Source of the DNA: Cavenderia fasciculata
Lineage: Eukaryota; Evosea; Eumycetozoa; Acytosteliales; Cavenderiaceae
NCBI RefSeq assembly: GCF_000203815.1
Contig: NW_004457639.1
Span: forward strand, 868,001-932,000
Direction of reading: 5' to 3'
Length of the DNA: 64,000 nucleotides
Positions 46,988-59,924 of this stretch are shown piece by piece. Each line of letters starts with the position of its first letter. Positions within the stretch are counted from its first letter, which is position 1. The translations under genes and the position numbers were made by a program. The notes below the pieces were generated by a model, which saw only the letters and a list, made by a program, of their open reading frames with translations, was not told where the DNA came from and made no database searches.

Positions 46988-47729
46988 TTACAACTTTTTA
47001 TAGTTTTAGCTTTTTTGTTGTTTCCAGGTGGTTTGTAGACAACAACAAAAACTGACTGCTTCCAACAAAAAGAGGAAAGAATGTATGATGGACAACGATA
47101 TTGTCTAATATGATGTTGATGTTGATGGTGTTATATGATTTTTATTCTTATTGCTTTATTCCTCTGCAGAGCTTCTGTTGTTGTTGTTGATGTTATTGTT
47201 CTTCTTCTTCTCTTTTTTAGGAAAAAAAAAATTAAATATTGTCTTTTTTGTTTTATAGATTGAGGAATATAATATTATGATGCCTGTGCTACTGATGATA
47301 GTAGGTAGTGATGATGATGGTAGTTAAGGTATGTTTTTGGTATATATTTTTACTCTACTCTACACTACTCTCTACTGCTACTAATTTGTGTTGTTGTTGT
47401 TGTTGATGTGTGTCTGATCAGACAATACAATGTTATTAAAAAAAAAAAAGAGGAGGACGGATGGATGAGGAGAAGAGAGAGAAGAAGAACAATACAATAG
47501 TAAATCACAAACACTGATATCTCTCTCTCTGTTTAATTTTTTTTTTTAAACACAGATGTTATGGATGATCCAACACCAGTATCGCCGTCATGCCACCCCG
47601 ACATGGTATGTGAAAAAGTGTGTGTGTGTGTGTGTTGTTTGGTTGATTGATTGGTAGATCCAACATCCCTAATTAGTGTCGGATCTAAAGATCACTCCAT
47701 CAACCCTCTTTTATCAACAATCACGCTCA

Positions 47730-47785
<56 letters not shown>

Positions 47786-48414
47786 TCAATAGTGAGCAGT
47801 TTGAATAATGCACATTGATATTAATTTGTTGTTGAGAGTAGGAATGATGAATGAATGAATGAATTAATAAATAATAAATATTGTTGAATGAATAGATTGA
47901 ATTTAATTTTTTCAAAGAATAGATTGTATCAATCATCATTCATAAAGTCTTGTTCCCTCATCCGACAATAAGAATTACGATTGTCTCGTCGTACGTACGT
48001 ACATACGTAATGCTATCAATCAAAATATATATATATATCAGACAAATTTGGTTCGGATCACCGATTAATCACAATCAATATTACCATATGGGGAATAAGT
48101 AAATAAAGAGGAGCGAGGTAAAATCTGTCTCTTTAAGATCTTAATGATCAGATATTTATTTAAATTTTCACCCCCTCCTCTTAATCCATGGATGGATTGT
48201 TATGTTATTATTATTTGTATTAATACATTTTATTTATTTGTAAATTTTAATTTAATTTAATTCCAAACAACCTTTTTCCTTCTTGATCGAGTGTTGTGTT
48301 GGTGTTGTTGTTGTTGTTGTTGTTGTTGTTGCGGTGATACCATCCATATATATAAACGATACGTTGTAATATGGGTAAAATAATATGAATAATAATATAT
48401 TTCATTTAAATGGA
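46988..48414. other. 1.4-kb spacer rich in simple repeats
   Basis: It contains GTTGTT runs, TG runs (47619-47634), an ACT array (47729-47785), GAAT repeats, GTAC repeats (47991-48008) and TTG repeats (48303-48332). A short frame MDDPTPVSPSCHPDM before a GTATGT at 47611 could be a first exon, but no matching second exon was found. No gene is called. Confidence 0.55.
47729..47785 (+). repeat. ACT microsatellite
   Basis: About 19 perfect ACT units in non-coding DNA upstream of the P450 gene. Confidence 0.95.
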
Positions 48415-51400
48415 TTAGGCTTGAGCCCTCTTACTAGATAATTCTGTTAATTGAATATCTTGTTTAATTCCTCTTCTTTCCGTAAGGATTTGGACATCCA
48501 ATGGATGATATTGCCATTTATAACTAAATTGAATGATGAAAATTAATAAATAAATATATTGTGTATGGGAAGATTATTATTATTATTATTTGTTTAAAAA
48601 AATACACATACTATTTAATAACAAAATCTGGTACCAATGCAATAAATACAGAAATAATAATTACAAGGTGGAATGTTATAGTCTTTAATTCAAAACCTAA
48701 GAAAATAAATTAATTAATAATTGTTTGATCTTTTTGATTATTATTTTGATTTTTGTTTGATACATACTAAATATATCATACATATTTGGACTAAGAGGTA
48801 AAAAGTAGGCATAAAACATTAACATTACAAAATAGGATAAGAGGGAGATGGCAAGTCCGATACCAGTGAAAATATTCCAAGTTCTAACCTCGAGTGCCAT
48901 ACGTAGGTTGGCTATGAGAATGGACGAGGTGGAGATGAGTGTACCGTAGGACCAGATGCCAGCAGTGAGTCCGTTGCTATTGACAATATCATTGTCAAAG
49001 AGGAAACGGACGGAAAAGTAGACAACCAAAGAATGCCAGATACCGGCAATGATCCAAAGGAAGAATGATCGACGTGTCAAGAGAGGGGACGATTGGAGAC
49101 GACGGTAGATTTGGGGATTCTCCATAATGGACTCCTCATCAATATCACGTTCAAATAGACCGTAAAAGAAAGGTGGTAGAGAGGTAAAGAGGATATTGTA
49201 GAATGTAATAATCCAAGAATCAAAGATGGTCTGACCTGTAAACAACGAGCTAAAAGAGAACCATAGCAAGCAAAAGGTGAAACTCATGTTTTTGTAGAAC
49301 GAGTATTGGATGAGTCCAGCAACACGAATATACGAGAAACGACCGTGTACGCAGAGTAGTCGTTTGAGATGTGAGAATTGGTGTATCGAATAATCCGATG
49401 CACGTGCAGCCTGTGTTCCTTCTTTGCCATAGATACCAATACCGACATGTGCCTCTTGAATCATCGACACGTCATTGGCACCGTCGCCAATAGCCAGCGA
49501 TATCTTTTTCTCACTCTCCTTGACGACACGCACAACCAACGCCTTTTGGAGTGGAGTCACACGACAGCAGATGACCGACTTGCAGGCACGTCCCAACCGC
49601 AAGAACTTGTCCTTGTGATCGGCCAGTGCAAAGGCCAGGGTGTTTCCATCAATGACGAGACCATACTCGAGTTGGAGTTGTGGCGCGATGACCTGGTCGT
49701 TGAGTGCGCCCGGGAGGTTCGACGGTGCGGCCGACTTGTTGTTGTTTGAGCTGGAACTACCGCCAATGAACCCGAGCAAACCAGTACGCTCCTCAATCTC
49801 TGGGGGCAGCAGCGCAATGTATCTGTCGAGGATCTGGCCGCACTCCTCGCTTGTCTCGGTGTTGACAAAGATGAGCTCCATGGCCGGGTCAAAGAGACGG
49901 CACGAGTAGCCAATGTTGACGGCTGTCTCTTGCTTGTCGCCTGTGAGCACCCAAATGTGCATGCCGGCTTCCAAGAGGTAGCTGATGGTCTCGGGGACGT
50001 GGCATTGGAGTCGGTCCTCGATGGCGGTCGTGCCGACGAGCACCATGTCCTTTTCAATGAGCTCGCAGACTGCTTCGACGCGCTCCTCACGGTTGTCGAG
50101 CGACGTGGTGGCCTGCAGGAACGAGTGCTTCCACTCGTCAAACTCGTCTTGGGTGAGGTCGCGCTCGGCGAGCATCAGAGTACGCAGACCCTCTCTTGAG
50201 AAGATCTTGAGGTAGTTGAGTGTCTCTTCGTGGTACGAGTGGCGGTCGCGGGATGTCAACCGGCAGGAAATGGCCATATCGGCACCCTTGCAGAGGAGTT
50301 TGATCCCACCCTCGGGTGTGCGCACAATGACCGACATACGACGACGGGCCGACGAGAACTCGAGGATAGCCAACAACGCATACGCAGTATCCACGCCATT
50401 CTCGCGTACAATGATCTCATCACTCTTTCGATTCACGAAAAAGTATCCATTGTTTCGTGCGGTCTGGACAAGTGCCAACTCGTCAGGTGACTGTGACTGA
50501 TAGGTGATGTTTCCAGTCGCTTCTTCCAACTCGGACACGACAGTATGGCATAATGAGAGTACACGTAAGAACGACTGGATACGCGAGCTACGCACAGACG
50601 CCTGTGCAGCCAAAGAGGTGGCCAACCCACCCGTATTCTCACGTTCATCAAACACGTCCAATCCAACCGAACACTTGCAGAACCGCATATCATTCTCGGT
50701 GAGTGTGCCAGTCTTGTCGGAAAAGATGTGCTGGATGCGCCCGAGATCCTCGTTGAGGTTGGAGGTCTTGGCCTTGGCACCCTGCTCGGCGAGATCAGTG
50801 CGGGCATACGTCGACAGCATCTGCTCGTCCCATTGCATGAACCGGGCCTGTCCGACCTTGACCATCTCCAGCGTGACCCACAGCGAAATAGGGATCATCG
50901 TGTTAAACAAAATAAAGTAGGTAAAGAAGTTACGCACGCCATACACGGCCAACGAGTATGGTGTCTTGCCAAGATACTCCATGTATCGTGCACTGTACTC
51001 CTCGTAATAGGCCGATGCTACCGAACACAACAAACACAGTGTCAACAAGAATACAAATACATAGAGAATCAATCGATTCAACAAACGTTCCACCGTTGAG
51101 AATTTCGATGGTGGAGGTTGTTGATTTAAATATAATTTTGTATCAACTCCTGTATAAACACAAACTGCAAATACACTCTTTGTATTACGTAATTGTGATC
51201 CCTATAAAATCAAATCAAACAAAATCAAAAGTTAATATAAATTATACCAATATCCATATTTGTTTGTGTTAATATTTACTCTTTGTAAAAACATTGTATG
51301 ATTTAAAGAGACAATTGAAGTTTCTTGGCCTTGTTGTACAAATCTACCATTGAAACGATATAATCTTTCATTTGGTGTTTCATAAACTACACTTCCTCTA

Positions 51401-52300
51401 AGAGTTGATATTTCCTCCAAAGTTTGGTATCCATTGGTTTCCGATAATGATTTTCTAACCTTTAAATTGGTTTCACTAAAAAAAGGATAGAGTTAATTAA
51501 AAATACTAATTAATATTATTATTAATTTTGATTTGACATACCCATCTAAATTTGAAGTTTCAACATAACATAAACCTTCTTCATTGGTTGATGCCAACAA
51601 GACCATATCGGCAGGGAATCTCTGAGTATTTGAAATCTTTACAATATCTCCAACTCTTAGATCCTTACTATAAATTGGTAACAATTGTCCATTTTTAACA
51701 ATATTATAAACCTCTCTATTATTCTTTTGATCTGATTGATATCGTCCCTAAATAAATAAATAGAAATAGAAAGAAAAAAAACAATAATGATTAACAAATG
51801 TTTGATGGGTTTGATTTTTTAGTTGTTTTGATTTGTTTTTTTTTCTGAATGTTTAAACATACATAATCTTCAAGAGCTTCTTTAATAGCAGTAATTAACA
51901 ATACAAATGAAAGTGGGAGAATACTGGTCAGAGGAATAAGTGGGGAGATTTGTGGAATACATTGAACCACAAGCACACAAAGAAAATAAAAGTTTGACAT
52001 TCTTCTAAATTGTTCAAATAAATTCTTTGGAATAAATGTGAGCAATGTATACTTTGTAGTTCGAATATAATTGCTTGGGTATTTCCTTCCTTGTGTAAAT
52101 GTCATCTTTGGATCATTTAAAAATATACTATAACAATTATTTACTCCATTCTAATAGAAAATAAAAAAGAAAAACAGGAATAATAGTTAATATGTGATCA
52201 AAAAAAAAAAAAAAAAAAAAAGGTGGAAGGAAAGAAATATTTATAATTATAATTTTTTACTTACTTCTGGTTTAGGTTTGGAACGTCTAAATATTGACAT
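48415..52300 (-). CDS. P4-type ATPase (phospholipid flippase)
   Basis: Seven exons: 52300-52265, 52150-51863, 51747-51542, 51475-51280, 51201-48768, 48696-48612, 48523-48415; 1117 residues. Motifs in order: [34 protein letters not shown] (actuator loop), [13 protein letters not shown] (the PISL motif of the P4 type), [10 protein letters not shown] (phosphorylated Asp), [17 protein letters not shown] and [21 protein letters not shown]. Ten membrane segments are expected and fit the hydrophobic patches. It moves aminophospholipids to the cytosolic leaflet, normally with a CDC50 subunit. It resembles the Drs2/ATP8A group by length and motifs, but the subclass is not certain. The long exon is clearly GC-richer than the rest. 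Confidence 0.96.
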
Positions 52301-54610
52301 TCTTTTAATTTAATTGTATGCCTTTTTAATTCATACAATCTATATCTATATATTTAATTTATATTTTTAGATCTCTCTCTTTCTATCTCTTTCTTTCTTT
52401 CTTTGTTTCTCTTTCTAGAAATAAATTTAGTAAATTGGATGGATGGATAATATGTTAATTAATTATTGAATTAAAAAAAAAAAAAAGACAGATAGATAAA
52501 TAACAACAAATAAATAGAGATTGAAATAATTAAAATTGATTGGGGAGGAACATCAAAAAAATATAAATATATATTAACGTGATGCGTGTCCAACAACCCT
52601 CTCCTAATTGTGATTAGCAATTTACTTCTACCACTACTACTACTAACTTTTATAAAATACACAAAAATAATTTAATATAATGTGATGATAATGATGATGT
52701 AAGTATGGTATGTAGTTGGTTGGTACTTCAAGTTGGAATGATGGATCAAAAGGAACAAACAAAAATAAACCAAAACAAGTGCTTCTACGATTGTAAATAT
52801 TATTATTATTATTAATAATATTACAGGGTTTGGGTTGGAAGTGTAAGTAGCGAAAGAGATAGATGTTGGAAGAAGAGGAAGAGGATAATCCAAGATTCAA
52901 AAAACACACACACAAAAGTGGTGGGTTGGCTGGTTGGCTGGCTGGCTGACCAGTCAGGTTTGCATGTGCTGACAAAACGAGCTGATAGTTGACCGTCTAC
53001 AAGCCAATATGATTTATCAATCAATTGATTGTTTGATTGTTTGATTGATTGATGATGATTAAAGGTTATATAATTGGAAGTAGTAGTTGAGATTAAAAGG
53101 ATGTTCCATTTTGGAAATTTGTGGATTTTTTTTTTTTTGATACAAAAGACAGAAGTGATTTGGATGAGGAGGACGACGATCCAAGAGATTTTGTCCAGGT
53201 CAGAATATATATTATGATTTGATGATCAAAAAAATAGAATAGAACATGTATGATTGGTGGTAGTAATATTGATGATGTTGTTGATGATGTTGCACTTACA
53301 ACAATAATAATAATAACCCAAGTTGAACAGATGTGTGTAAATACAATCTATTTTCTTGTATTAGATACACAATCAATTATTGTTTTCCAATGTACAGTAT
53401 GTATATTATACAATTGTATTTAAACAGTGGTTGGATTGGATTGTTTGTTGAGAATGTGATGTTGATTTATAATAAATAAAACAAAAAATATTTTTTTAAA
53501 ACTAATAATAATTAAAAGCCAGCCTTGTCGTGTGCATGTATCCATCCATATGGACATGCATTTACAGGTTGTATCAATCACCTTTTCCTTTACCCATTAA
53601 TTTGATTATAAAAAAAACAATGTGTTTTTGGATATATATATTGAATCGTTTGTGTGTGTTGAATATATATATATAAAGAAAGAGACGATAATAGTGATCT
53701 TGGTTATGTGTGTGTGTGAAGTGTGAAGTGATCACTTGTTTTTTAGTGGTAGTAGTGAGTGAGTATTGGGGTTAGTAGGGTTAACCCCTTAACAATCGAT
53801 GAAGAAACTAACGAATGATGGGTGGACGAATGGATGGATGGACGATAGATCTATCTGTAATTTATTATGATTATTATTATTATTGTTATTATTACGATTC
53901 TTACGATTAATATTTTAGAGAGAACTAGCAGTTGTTGGTCAGATAGATAGATAGATTTGGACAAATAAATAAATAAATGTTTATAGTTTTTTTTTAGAAA
54001 TATATATATATATACAATACATATATTTATAAATAGAAAATGAAGATGACAATCAATCATCGTTTAATGAATGAATGCTTGCTTGGTTGGTAGGAAGGAA
54101 GGAGTAAGCATTCGTGGGTAGGGGGGTGGATGAACAAGAGGCGTTTTAGAGGACTGACTCTTTGGCTGCCGGTCTGACTTGTGACGATAGATTGATCACA
54201 AAAAAGTAGGGAGGAGGAGGAAGGAAGGGATTTGTGATTTTTTTTTGTCTGATCAGAAAAGTGTGGGTTGTGATTGGTATCACTAGATTTTGAAGTTTTT
54301 GACCTAGATAGATTTGTTGTTTTGTTGGTTCACATCTTATCCTTACTACGTGTGTTGTTTTAATGATCCTCCCTCTTTTTAACTAGCCAGATGTTGTTGA
54401 TGATGGGGGAGGTGTTGTAAAATGCTGAATTGGAAGTATCCAATGTTGCCTATTATGGGGGACTCTACCCTTATTATTTTCATCCTAGAGGGACGAACTC
54501 TAACTATCCAATCAATCTTCTTCTTGCTCTGATCTGCTCTGTCTGCAAAGTTGTTTGGTTTTTCTTATAATTCTTAGGCTTTCTCTAATCTAGCTCGATG
54601 ACACTTGTTA
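52301..54610. other. 2.3-kb spacer without a supported gene
   Basis: The longest gene-free stretch of the window. It has a pyrimidine-rich promoter side for the flippase, a TGGC-type repeat (52922-52950), many GATT/GATG repeats, (GATA) at 53941-53955 and GC-richer patches at 54115-54200 and 54390-54510. A 110-codon minus frame at 52643-52975 is low-complexity. I see no tRNA or coding gene; a non-coding RNA cannot be excluded. Confidence 0.5.
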
Positions 54611-55732
54611 CTATATACCAAAGTATCTGTTGTTGTTGTTGTTGTTGGTTGTTGATGATATTGATGTTGATGATGATGATGTTGTGGTTGGTTGTTTTTT
54701 GTTGTAATGTCGGTATTCTTCATTATCGTCATCATCCTCAACCTCTTTTTCGTCTTTCTGCTGTTTAGTTTCATCTTCTTCCTCCTCCTCCTCATCCACA
54801 TCTTCCTCATCTTCTTTATCCACATCCTCCTCCTCCTGTGAATCTTCAAGTTGATCTTGTTGATAATCTTGTTGATCGACATTGTCATTTAACAAGTTGG
54901 TGAAACGTATTCTCTTTTTCCGTTCTTGTTCTAGTTGTTCCTTTTGTTGCAACTCTACCTCTTTTCTCTTTGCAATGTATCTCGAACATGGTTTATAAAG
55001 CGATTCGTGTAGGTATCGACACTGTAACCACAAATATAATGGTAATACTTTAGTTTGCTCATCACTTTGATCTGGTATCACTAGTAAAGTTGTATAAATA
55101 ATATAAAGTAATTAAGATGTAATTAGGAATATGATGGTTGATTTAAAATATTCTCTGTTTGACATACAAATTTTAAGAGCATTAAATTGAATTGGAATAG
55201 AATTAGAACCTGCTGCACTACTTGTGTTGTTGGTACCTTTTCGAAGTTCAATGTGACCCCAAACACGAATGAATTGGCCTAGTTTCAAATGCAACGGTTT
55301 CGAAGGGACATGAGCATAAAAGATCTCCATCTCTTGATCGCTTGTACCATCGTCGATATGGAATCGAATAAAGACATTGGATTCGGTGTATGGAAGTAGA
55401 GGTCGATACTTTTGAGCAATCGATACGACCTTGCCCATCATCTCGGCCCATACAACCTCTACATTGTCATAGATATAGTATCGACGACACCTATCCAACA
55501 ATCCCATACGTTCAACTCGTACGACCGACTCTAGATGATGTGTTAGTAGTTTAACATAACACTGACCATTCCTCAGCGACTTGAATCTACTCTGATCACT
55601 GTCCTCTACCTCTCTTTGTTTCTTTGTCTTGATACCATAAATATTTCTTATACTGTATTCATCAAACTTGTATAAATGTCCATCAAATCTAAATTCATTT
55701 CCTTCATTATTAAATGAACTACTATTATTCAT
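54611..55732 (-). CDS. OB-fold protein, STN1-like
   Basis: Two exons, 55732-55168 and 55080-54611, 344 residues. Residues about 85-190 form one OB fold: VVWAEMMGKVVSIAQKYRP, FIRFHIDDGTSDQEMEIFYAH, LKLGQFIRVWGHIELRKG and IPIQFNALKI. The VDDGT-like turn and the G-xx-VxVxGxI strand are typical of STN1 and RPA32, which bind single-stranded DNA at telomeres or replication forks. A helical part (LYLWLQCRYLHESLYKPCSRYIAKRKEVE) follows, then a very acidic and Ser/Asn tail. The STN1 call is inferred from the OB pattern, size and single-gene structure; a generic OB protein is possible. The C-terminal winged-helix part of human STN1 is not evident. Confidence 0.5.
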
Positions 55733-56141
55733 CTATCTATTAGAATCTCTTCATTTATCCTATCTCTCTCTCATCTATCTCCTCCTTTCTCTCTTTCTCC
55801 TTTCTTCTTCTTCTTGTTAAATATATATATACAAATAGAGAAACAAACAAATAAATGAAACAAACAAATATTTAAAAACGAATGAAATGAATGATCGTCG
55901 TCCGTTCACACGACCTCGGTCATACCCACCTATCATATGGTTTCCAAGAAATCGGTCTATAGATATCATTATCCGACTGGAAATGGGTATATAATTATAT
56001 TATTTGATTGGACGCATTCGATTGATTGATCAATTTGATATATAAATAGATTGAGTGATTGTATATGTATGGGTGTGTCTTGATATTTTTTATATTAAGA
56101 GGAGTTTTAAATTTATTTTCAAAAGACTACAAAAAAGGCGC
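55733..56141. other. Spacer between RPL13A and the STN1-like gene
   Basis: AT-rich with a CT-rich tract (55750-55815) next to the STN1-like start. No gene is seen. Confidence 0.6.
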
Positions 56142-57037
56142 TTAAGCAGTACCGACCTTCTTGGCAGCTTGTCTCTTGTAGTATCTGAGGAGGGCTTGCT
56201 TACGGTGGTAGGCAACATCGTTCTCCTTACGTTGGGCTTCGAGTCTTTGGACGACGTCCTTGTGCTTCCAACCGGCCTTGGAGGCGAGTTCACCGAGAAC
56301 AGTGACCTTTCTGATTGGGTTGAGGGTGAGAGACTTGAGAGCGGATGGGACGCACATCTTCTTTTGGGTGTTGTATGGGGCTGGGATACCTTCGAAGACC
56401 TTGAATCTACGGAGAGCAAGAGCACCACGGAAGGTCTTGTGTGGCAACATACCACGGACGGTACGCCAGAACATCATAGATGGAGTACGGTAATGACGTG
56501 GACCACGGGCATGGTTGGTGTTCATGGTCAAGTTCATGAAAGCGTCCCACTTTAACAAGTTACGTCTCACTGTGAGAATAATAATAATAATAATAATAGT
56601 AATTGATAATAGTTGTCAAAATGAAGTAGTTGTAATAATAATCATTTAGAGATGATAAAGTTTGTTGTTAGATAATGTTGAGATTGTGATTTTAACTACT
56701 AAAAAGTGATACATACTTGGACCAGAGATGAGGATACCTTCACAACGGACAACAGTGACCTTTTGTCCGCTCAAGAGTTCCTTGGCAACCTTAGCGGCAA
56801 GACGACCCAAAAGGTGTCCATTAGCGTCAACAACAATAGTCTAAGTAAAGTAGATGATGTATGTATAATGTAGGGGTAGGGTGGATAAAGAGAGAGAGTT
56901 AGGATACACGTTTGTTTATCTTTGATGATGATGTCTTCTGGATCATATATGGGAGGAGGTACACATGATACTAAGCCTGTTGCTGTTCCTCTTCGTTGAA
57001 TGATGTTCTCTATAGATAGTACCTTTTTTTCGAACAT
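56142..57037 (-). CDS. rpl13a: 60S ribosomal protein L13a (uL13)
   Basis: Three exons: 57037-57023 (MFEKK), 56840-56717, 56569-56142; 188 residues. It reads [46 protein letters not shown], then [12 protein letters not shown]...[45 protein letters not shown], all uL13 signatures. It is part of the large ribosomal subunit. The tiny first exon, ending in GTACTATCT, was chosen because it is in phase and gives the usual family start. A very short coding first exon is common in ribosomal protein genes. The GC-richer third codon positions agree with high expression. Confidence 0.95.
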
Positions 57038-57948
57038 GTCTAATTTCCTCGTAGGATCACGGTGTACAGCTAAGAAGAAAACTATAGTCATTCACCTCTC
57101 AGCTTTCAGTGTGGCGAAAATCAAAAATTTTAATCCAAAAAACGAAAAATTGTGTTGCAAAACTGAATTGATGTCAGGAATAATTGCACTGTGAGACCCC
57201 CCCAAGTCGGTTGGTGAGTATTTCTTTTACTTGACGCACGAGCTTGATTATCATCGATCATAGTGCTATTAATAAAAATATATTATAGTGATGAATTTCA
57301 TTTTAACAATGAATAAGTATAAGTGAAAGAAGAGATAATAAAAAGAGTTGAGAGGAGAACCATCAGTTGATGCAAAAAGTTTTTGCAAAGACATTGACAG
57401 GAACAGAATATCATGTGATGTAGTATAGAAAGAGAGAGATAAAGAGAGAAATGATAGACAGAGTAAAGTAAAGGTGAAGTGAAGTGATGATCATGATCGA
57501 CAAGAGAGATCGGTGCAAACCCGATCTTTTGGTCGGAAATGAATTGGTATTCTACCATTCTATCCCAATCAATCATCACCCACCCTATTGTTTACGAGAT
57601 ATTTTCTTTTATATTTTTGTTGATGGTTTTGATCATTATCATAAATTGGCAAAACAAAACAAAAAAGGTATTCAATAAACAACAATCTTTGATCCCAACC
57701 AACCAAACTGACCCAAGTCATTCATTCATTCTCCTACTCTCTTGGTGATATACTATTTATTTATTTATTTATTTATTTATTATCAGAAAGCATTATTTAT
57801 TTATTTATTTATTTATTATTTATTTGTATATTAATATAAACCTTATTTATTTATAACATATATACCTACCATAAACACACCTTTGTACCTTTACCTATTT
57901 ATTTATTTATTTATTATTTATTATATTACAAGAAAAGAAAAGAAAAGA
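57038..57948. other. Divergent region between RPL13A and the TKL kinase
   Basis: The first 200 bases upstream of RPL13A hold CCCCCCCAAGTCGG near 57198 and A-rich boxes that could be promoter parts. The other end has long TTTA repeats (57755-57915) before the kinase start. Short frames around 57484-57750 show no domain. Confidence 0.55.
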
Positions 57949-59745
57949 ATGAGTGTTAGCGATAAAATTAGAGAGTTGAATCAAAGACAGCAGAAACCAT
58001 CTGCTACAGGTAAGGGATTATTAATAAGGAATAGAAATAGAATGTAAATGTGTAGTTATTAATTAATTATATGTTATTGATTGTTATTGTTGTTTTCCAC
58101 AGCGGATGACTCTGGAACTAGATTCGGACCACCAAAGACAACTGGTCCAGGTGGCAAATATTCAACACTTCCATCTAAAGCATTTGTTTTTAATCCTGAT
58201 CAATCATCATCTCCATCATCATCACCATCACCACAACAATTCAAACAATTTGGACAACAACAACCGATCAACAATGGCAATGCAACAACCAATAGTAGTC
58301 GTAGTAATAGTATTTCAACCAAACCAACTGGCAGACCTGGAATTCCCGATTTTAATCCACCACCTCCATCTCAACCAACCAATCAAAGAATCTCACCACC
58401 ATCATCAACTGCAAGTAAAGTGGCACCAGTACAATTTAAACCAGCTGCTACTACACAATCACCACAACCAAAACCAGCACCTATATCTAGACCACCTGCA
58501 CCTGCTCCAACACCAACACCACAACCAACACCGGTATCTAGACCACAACCACCAGCATTGCAACCAGTTGCAGCAGCAGTAGCTCCACAACCAGTTGCAA
58601 CATACCAACCACAACCATCTAGAGGAGGCGCACAGGCAGCCCCAGCATCACCACCACAAACACCACCAGCTCAACAGTCCACCTCATCAGGTGAAGATAT
58701 GTGGCACATCAACTTTAGTGAACTTGAACTTGGTGATGTTATCGGTCAGGGAAAGTATGGTGAAGTGTCACTTGGATCTTACTTGGGTACACCAGTTGCC
58801 ATTAAAAGAATTTTAGAATGTAATGAAGAAACAAATCAAATGATTGAAAGAGAATTGAAAATATTAAAGTATGTACACATCCATCCATCCATCCATCCAT
58901 CCATCCACCTATCAATTTCAAACAAAGTATCAAATCATTTATATTTATTTTTATTTGTTTATTTATTTAATTAATTTAAATAACTTTAGGGAAGTAAGAC
59001 ATCCAAATATTGTACAATTTTTGGGAGCAACATCACATAATAATGAGATATACATTATTACAGAGTTTATGGAGAATGGAGATTTATTTGATGCATTGAT
59101 TTTTGGAGACACACCATTGAATTGGAAGAAAAAGTTGGGAATTGCTTTAGATGTTGCACAGGCATGCACGTATCTTCAAGCAAGAGGTATTTTACATCGT
59201 GACTTGAAAAGTCAAAACATTCTATTATCGTCCAATACCAAAGCTAAACTATGTGATCTAGGTTTAGCTCGTGCCTTTGATGCAAATAACAAAAGACTTA
59301 CTTTTGTTGGTAGTGATAGATGGATGGCTCCTGTAAGTAAAAAAACATAGAGAAAGACAAAGAAAGAGACAAATCAATATATTTATATTAATATATTTAT
59401 ATTTGTTTATTTATATTTGTTTGTATTTGTTTGTTTATGTAGGAAATATTCATGGGATTTGATTATGATTTCAAAGCAGATGTATTTTCATATGGTGTAG
59501 TATTGGTTGAATTGGTAACTGGACAGGTACCAGATGAAAGAAAACCACAAAAGAGATTTGCATTTGAAACAGAAGCCTTTTTGAAAAAGGTTCCTTCTAC
59601 TTGTCCACCTGAATTCTCTCGTATAACAGTTCAATGTTGTGCAACTGATCCAAAAGATCGTCCATCATTTAAATCAATTCAAGATAGAATCAAAGTGATG
59701 TATGAATCAATGGAAGATGAGGAAGAGGAGGAACAAGAAGAGTAA
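57949..59745 (+). CDS. TKL-type protein kinase with a proline/glutamine-rich N-terminus
   Basis: Four exons: 57949-58009, 58103-58868, 58990-59332, 59443-59745; 490 residues. The first 205 residues are Pro/Gln/Ser-rich with repeats of TP and QP. The kinase domain has IGQGKYGEVSLGSYLGTPVAIKRI, HPNIVQFLGATSHN, ITEFMENGDLFDAL, ILHRDLKSQNILL, KLCDLGLARAF (DLG for DFG), SDRWMAPE, ADVFSYGVVLVELVTG and DPKDRPSFKSI. The HRDLKSxN loop and the WMAPE ending are of the tyrosine-kinase-like group, common in dictyostelids; a DLG instead of DFG should still bind Mg. The end is an acidic EEEEEQEE run. Specificity is probably Ser/Thr. Pathway unknown. Confidence 0.93.
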
Positions 59746-59924
59746 AAACATCTCTATTATTATTTGTATTTTTATGGTTCCATTTCCATTCTTATTATTT
59801 TAATATAATAAATACAAGTAATACCAAATTATTTATTTATTTATTTGACTCGTGCGTGATAATAATACAACCAAAAGAGAGAGATTGATTATCCGACCTA
59901 GATAAATATATCTCCATTATTGTT

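Noticed and set aside
47574-47612. Possible short first exon (MDDPTPVSPSCHPDM then GTATGT)
   Set aside because: No acceptor downstream gives an in-frame second exon; the following DNA is simple repeats.
49378-51272. Several long frames opposite or out of frame with the flippase
   Set aside because: They are shadows in the GC-richer long exon; only the minus-strand main frame has P-type ATPase motifs.
52643-52975. 110-codon minus-strand frame
   Set aside because: It translates GGCT and ATT repeats, has no domain, and overlaps other low-complexity frames.
53760-53800. GGGTTAACCC palindrome with GGGGTTAG nearby, recalling telomere-like repeats
   Set aside because: Only one or two units; no array.
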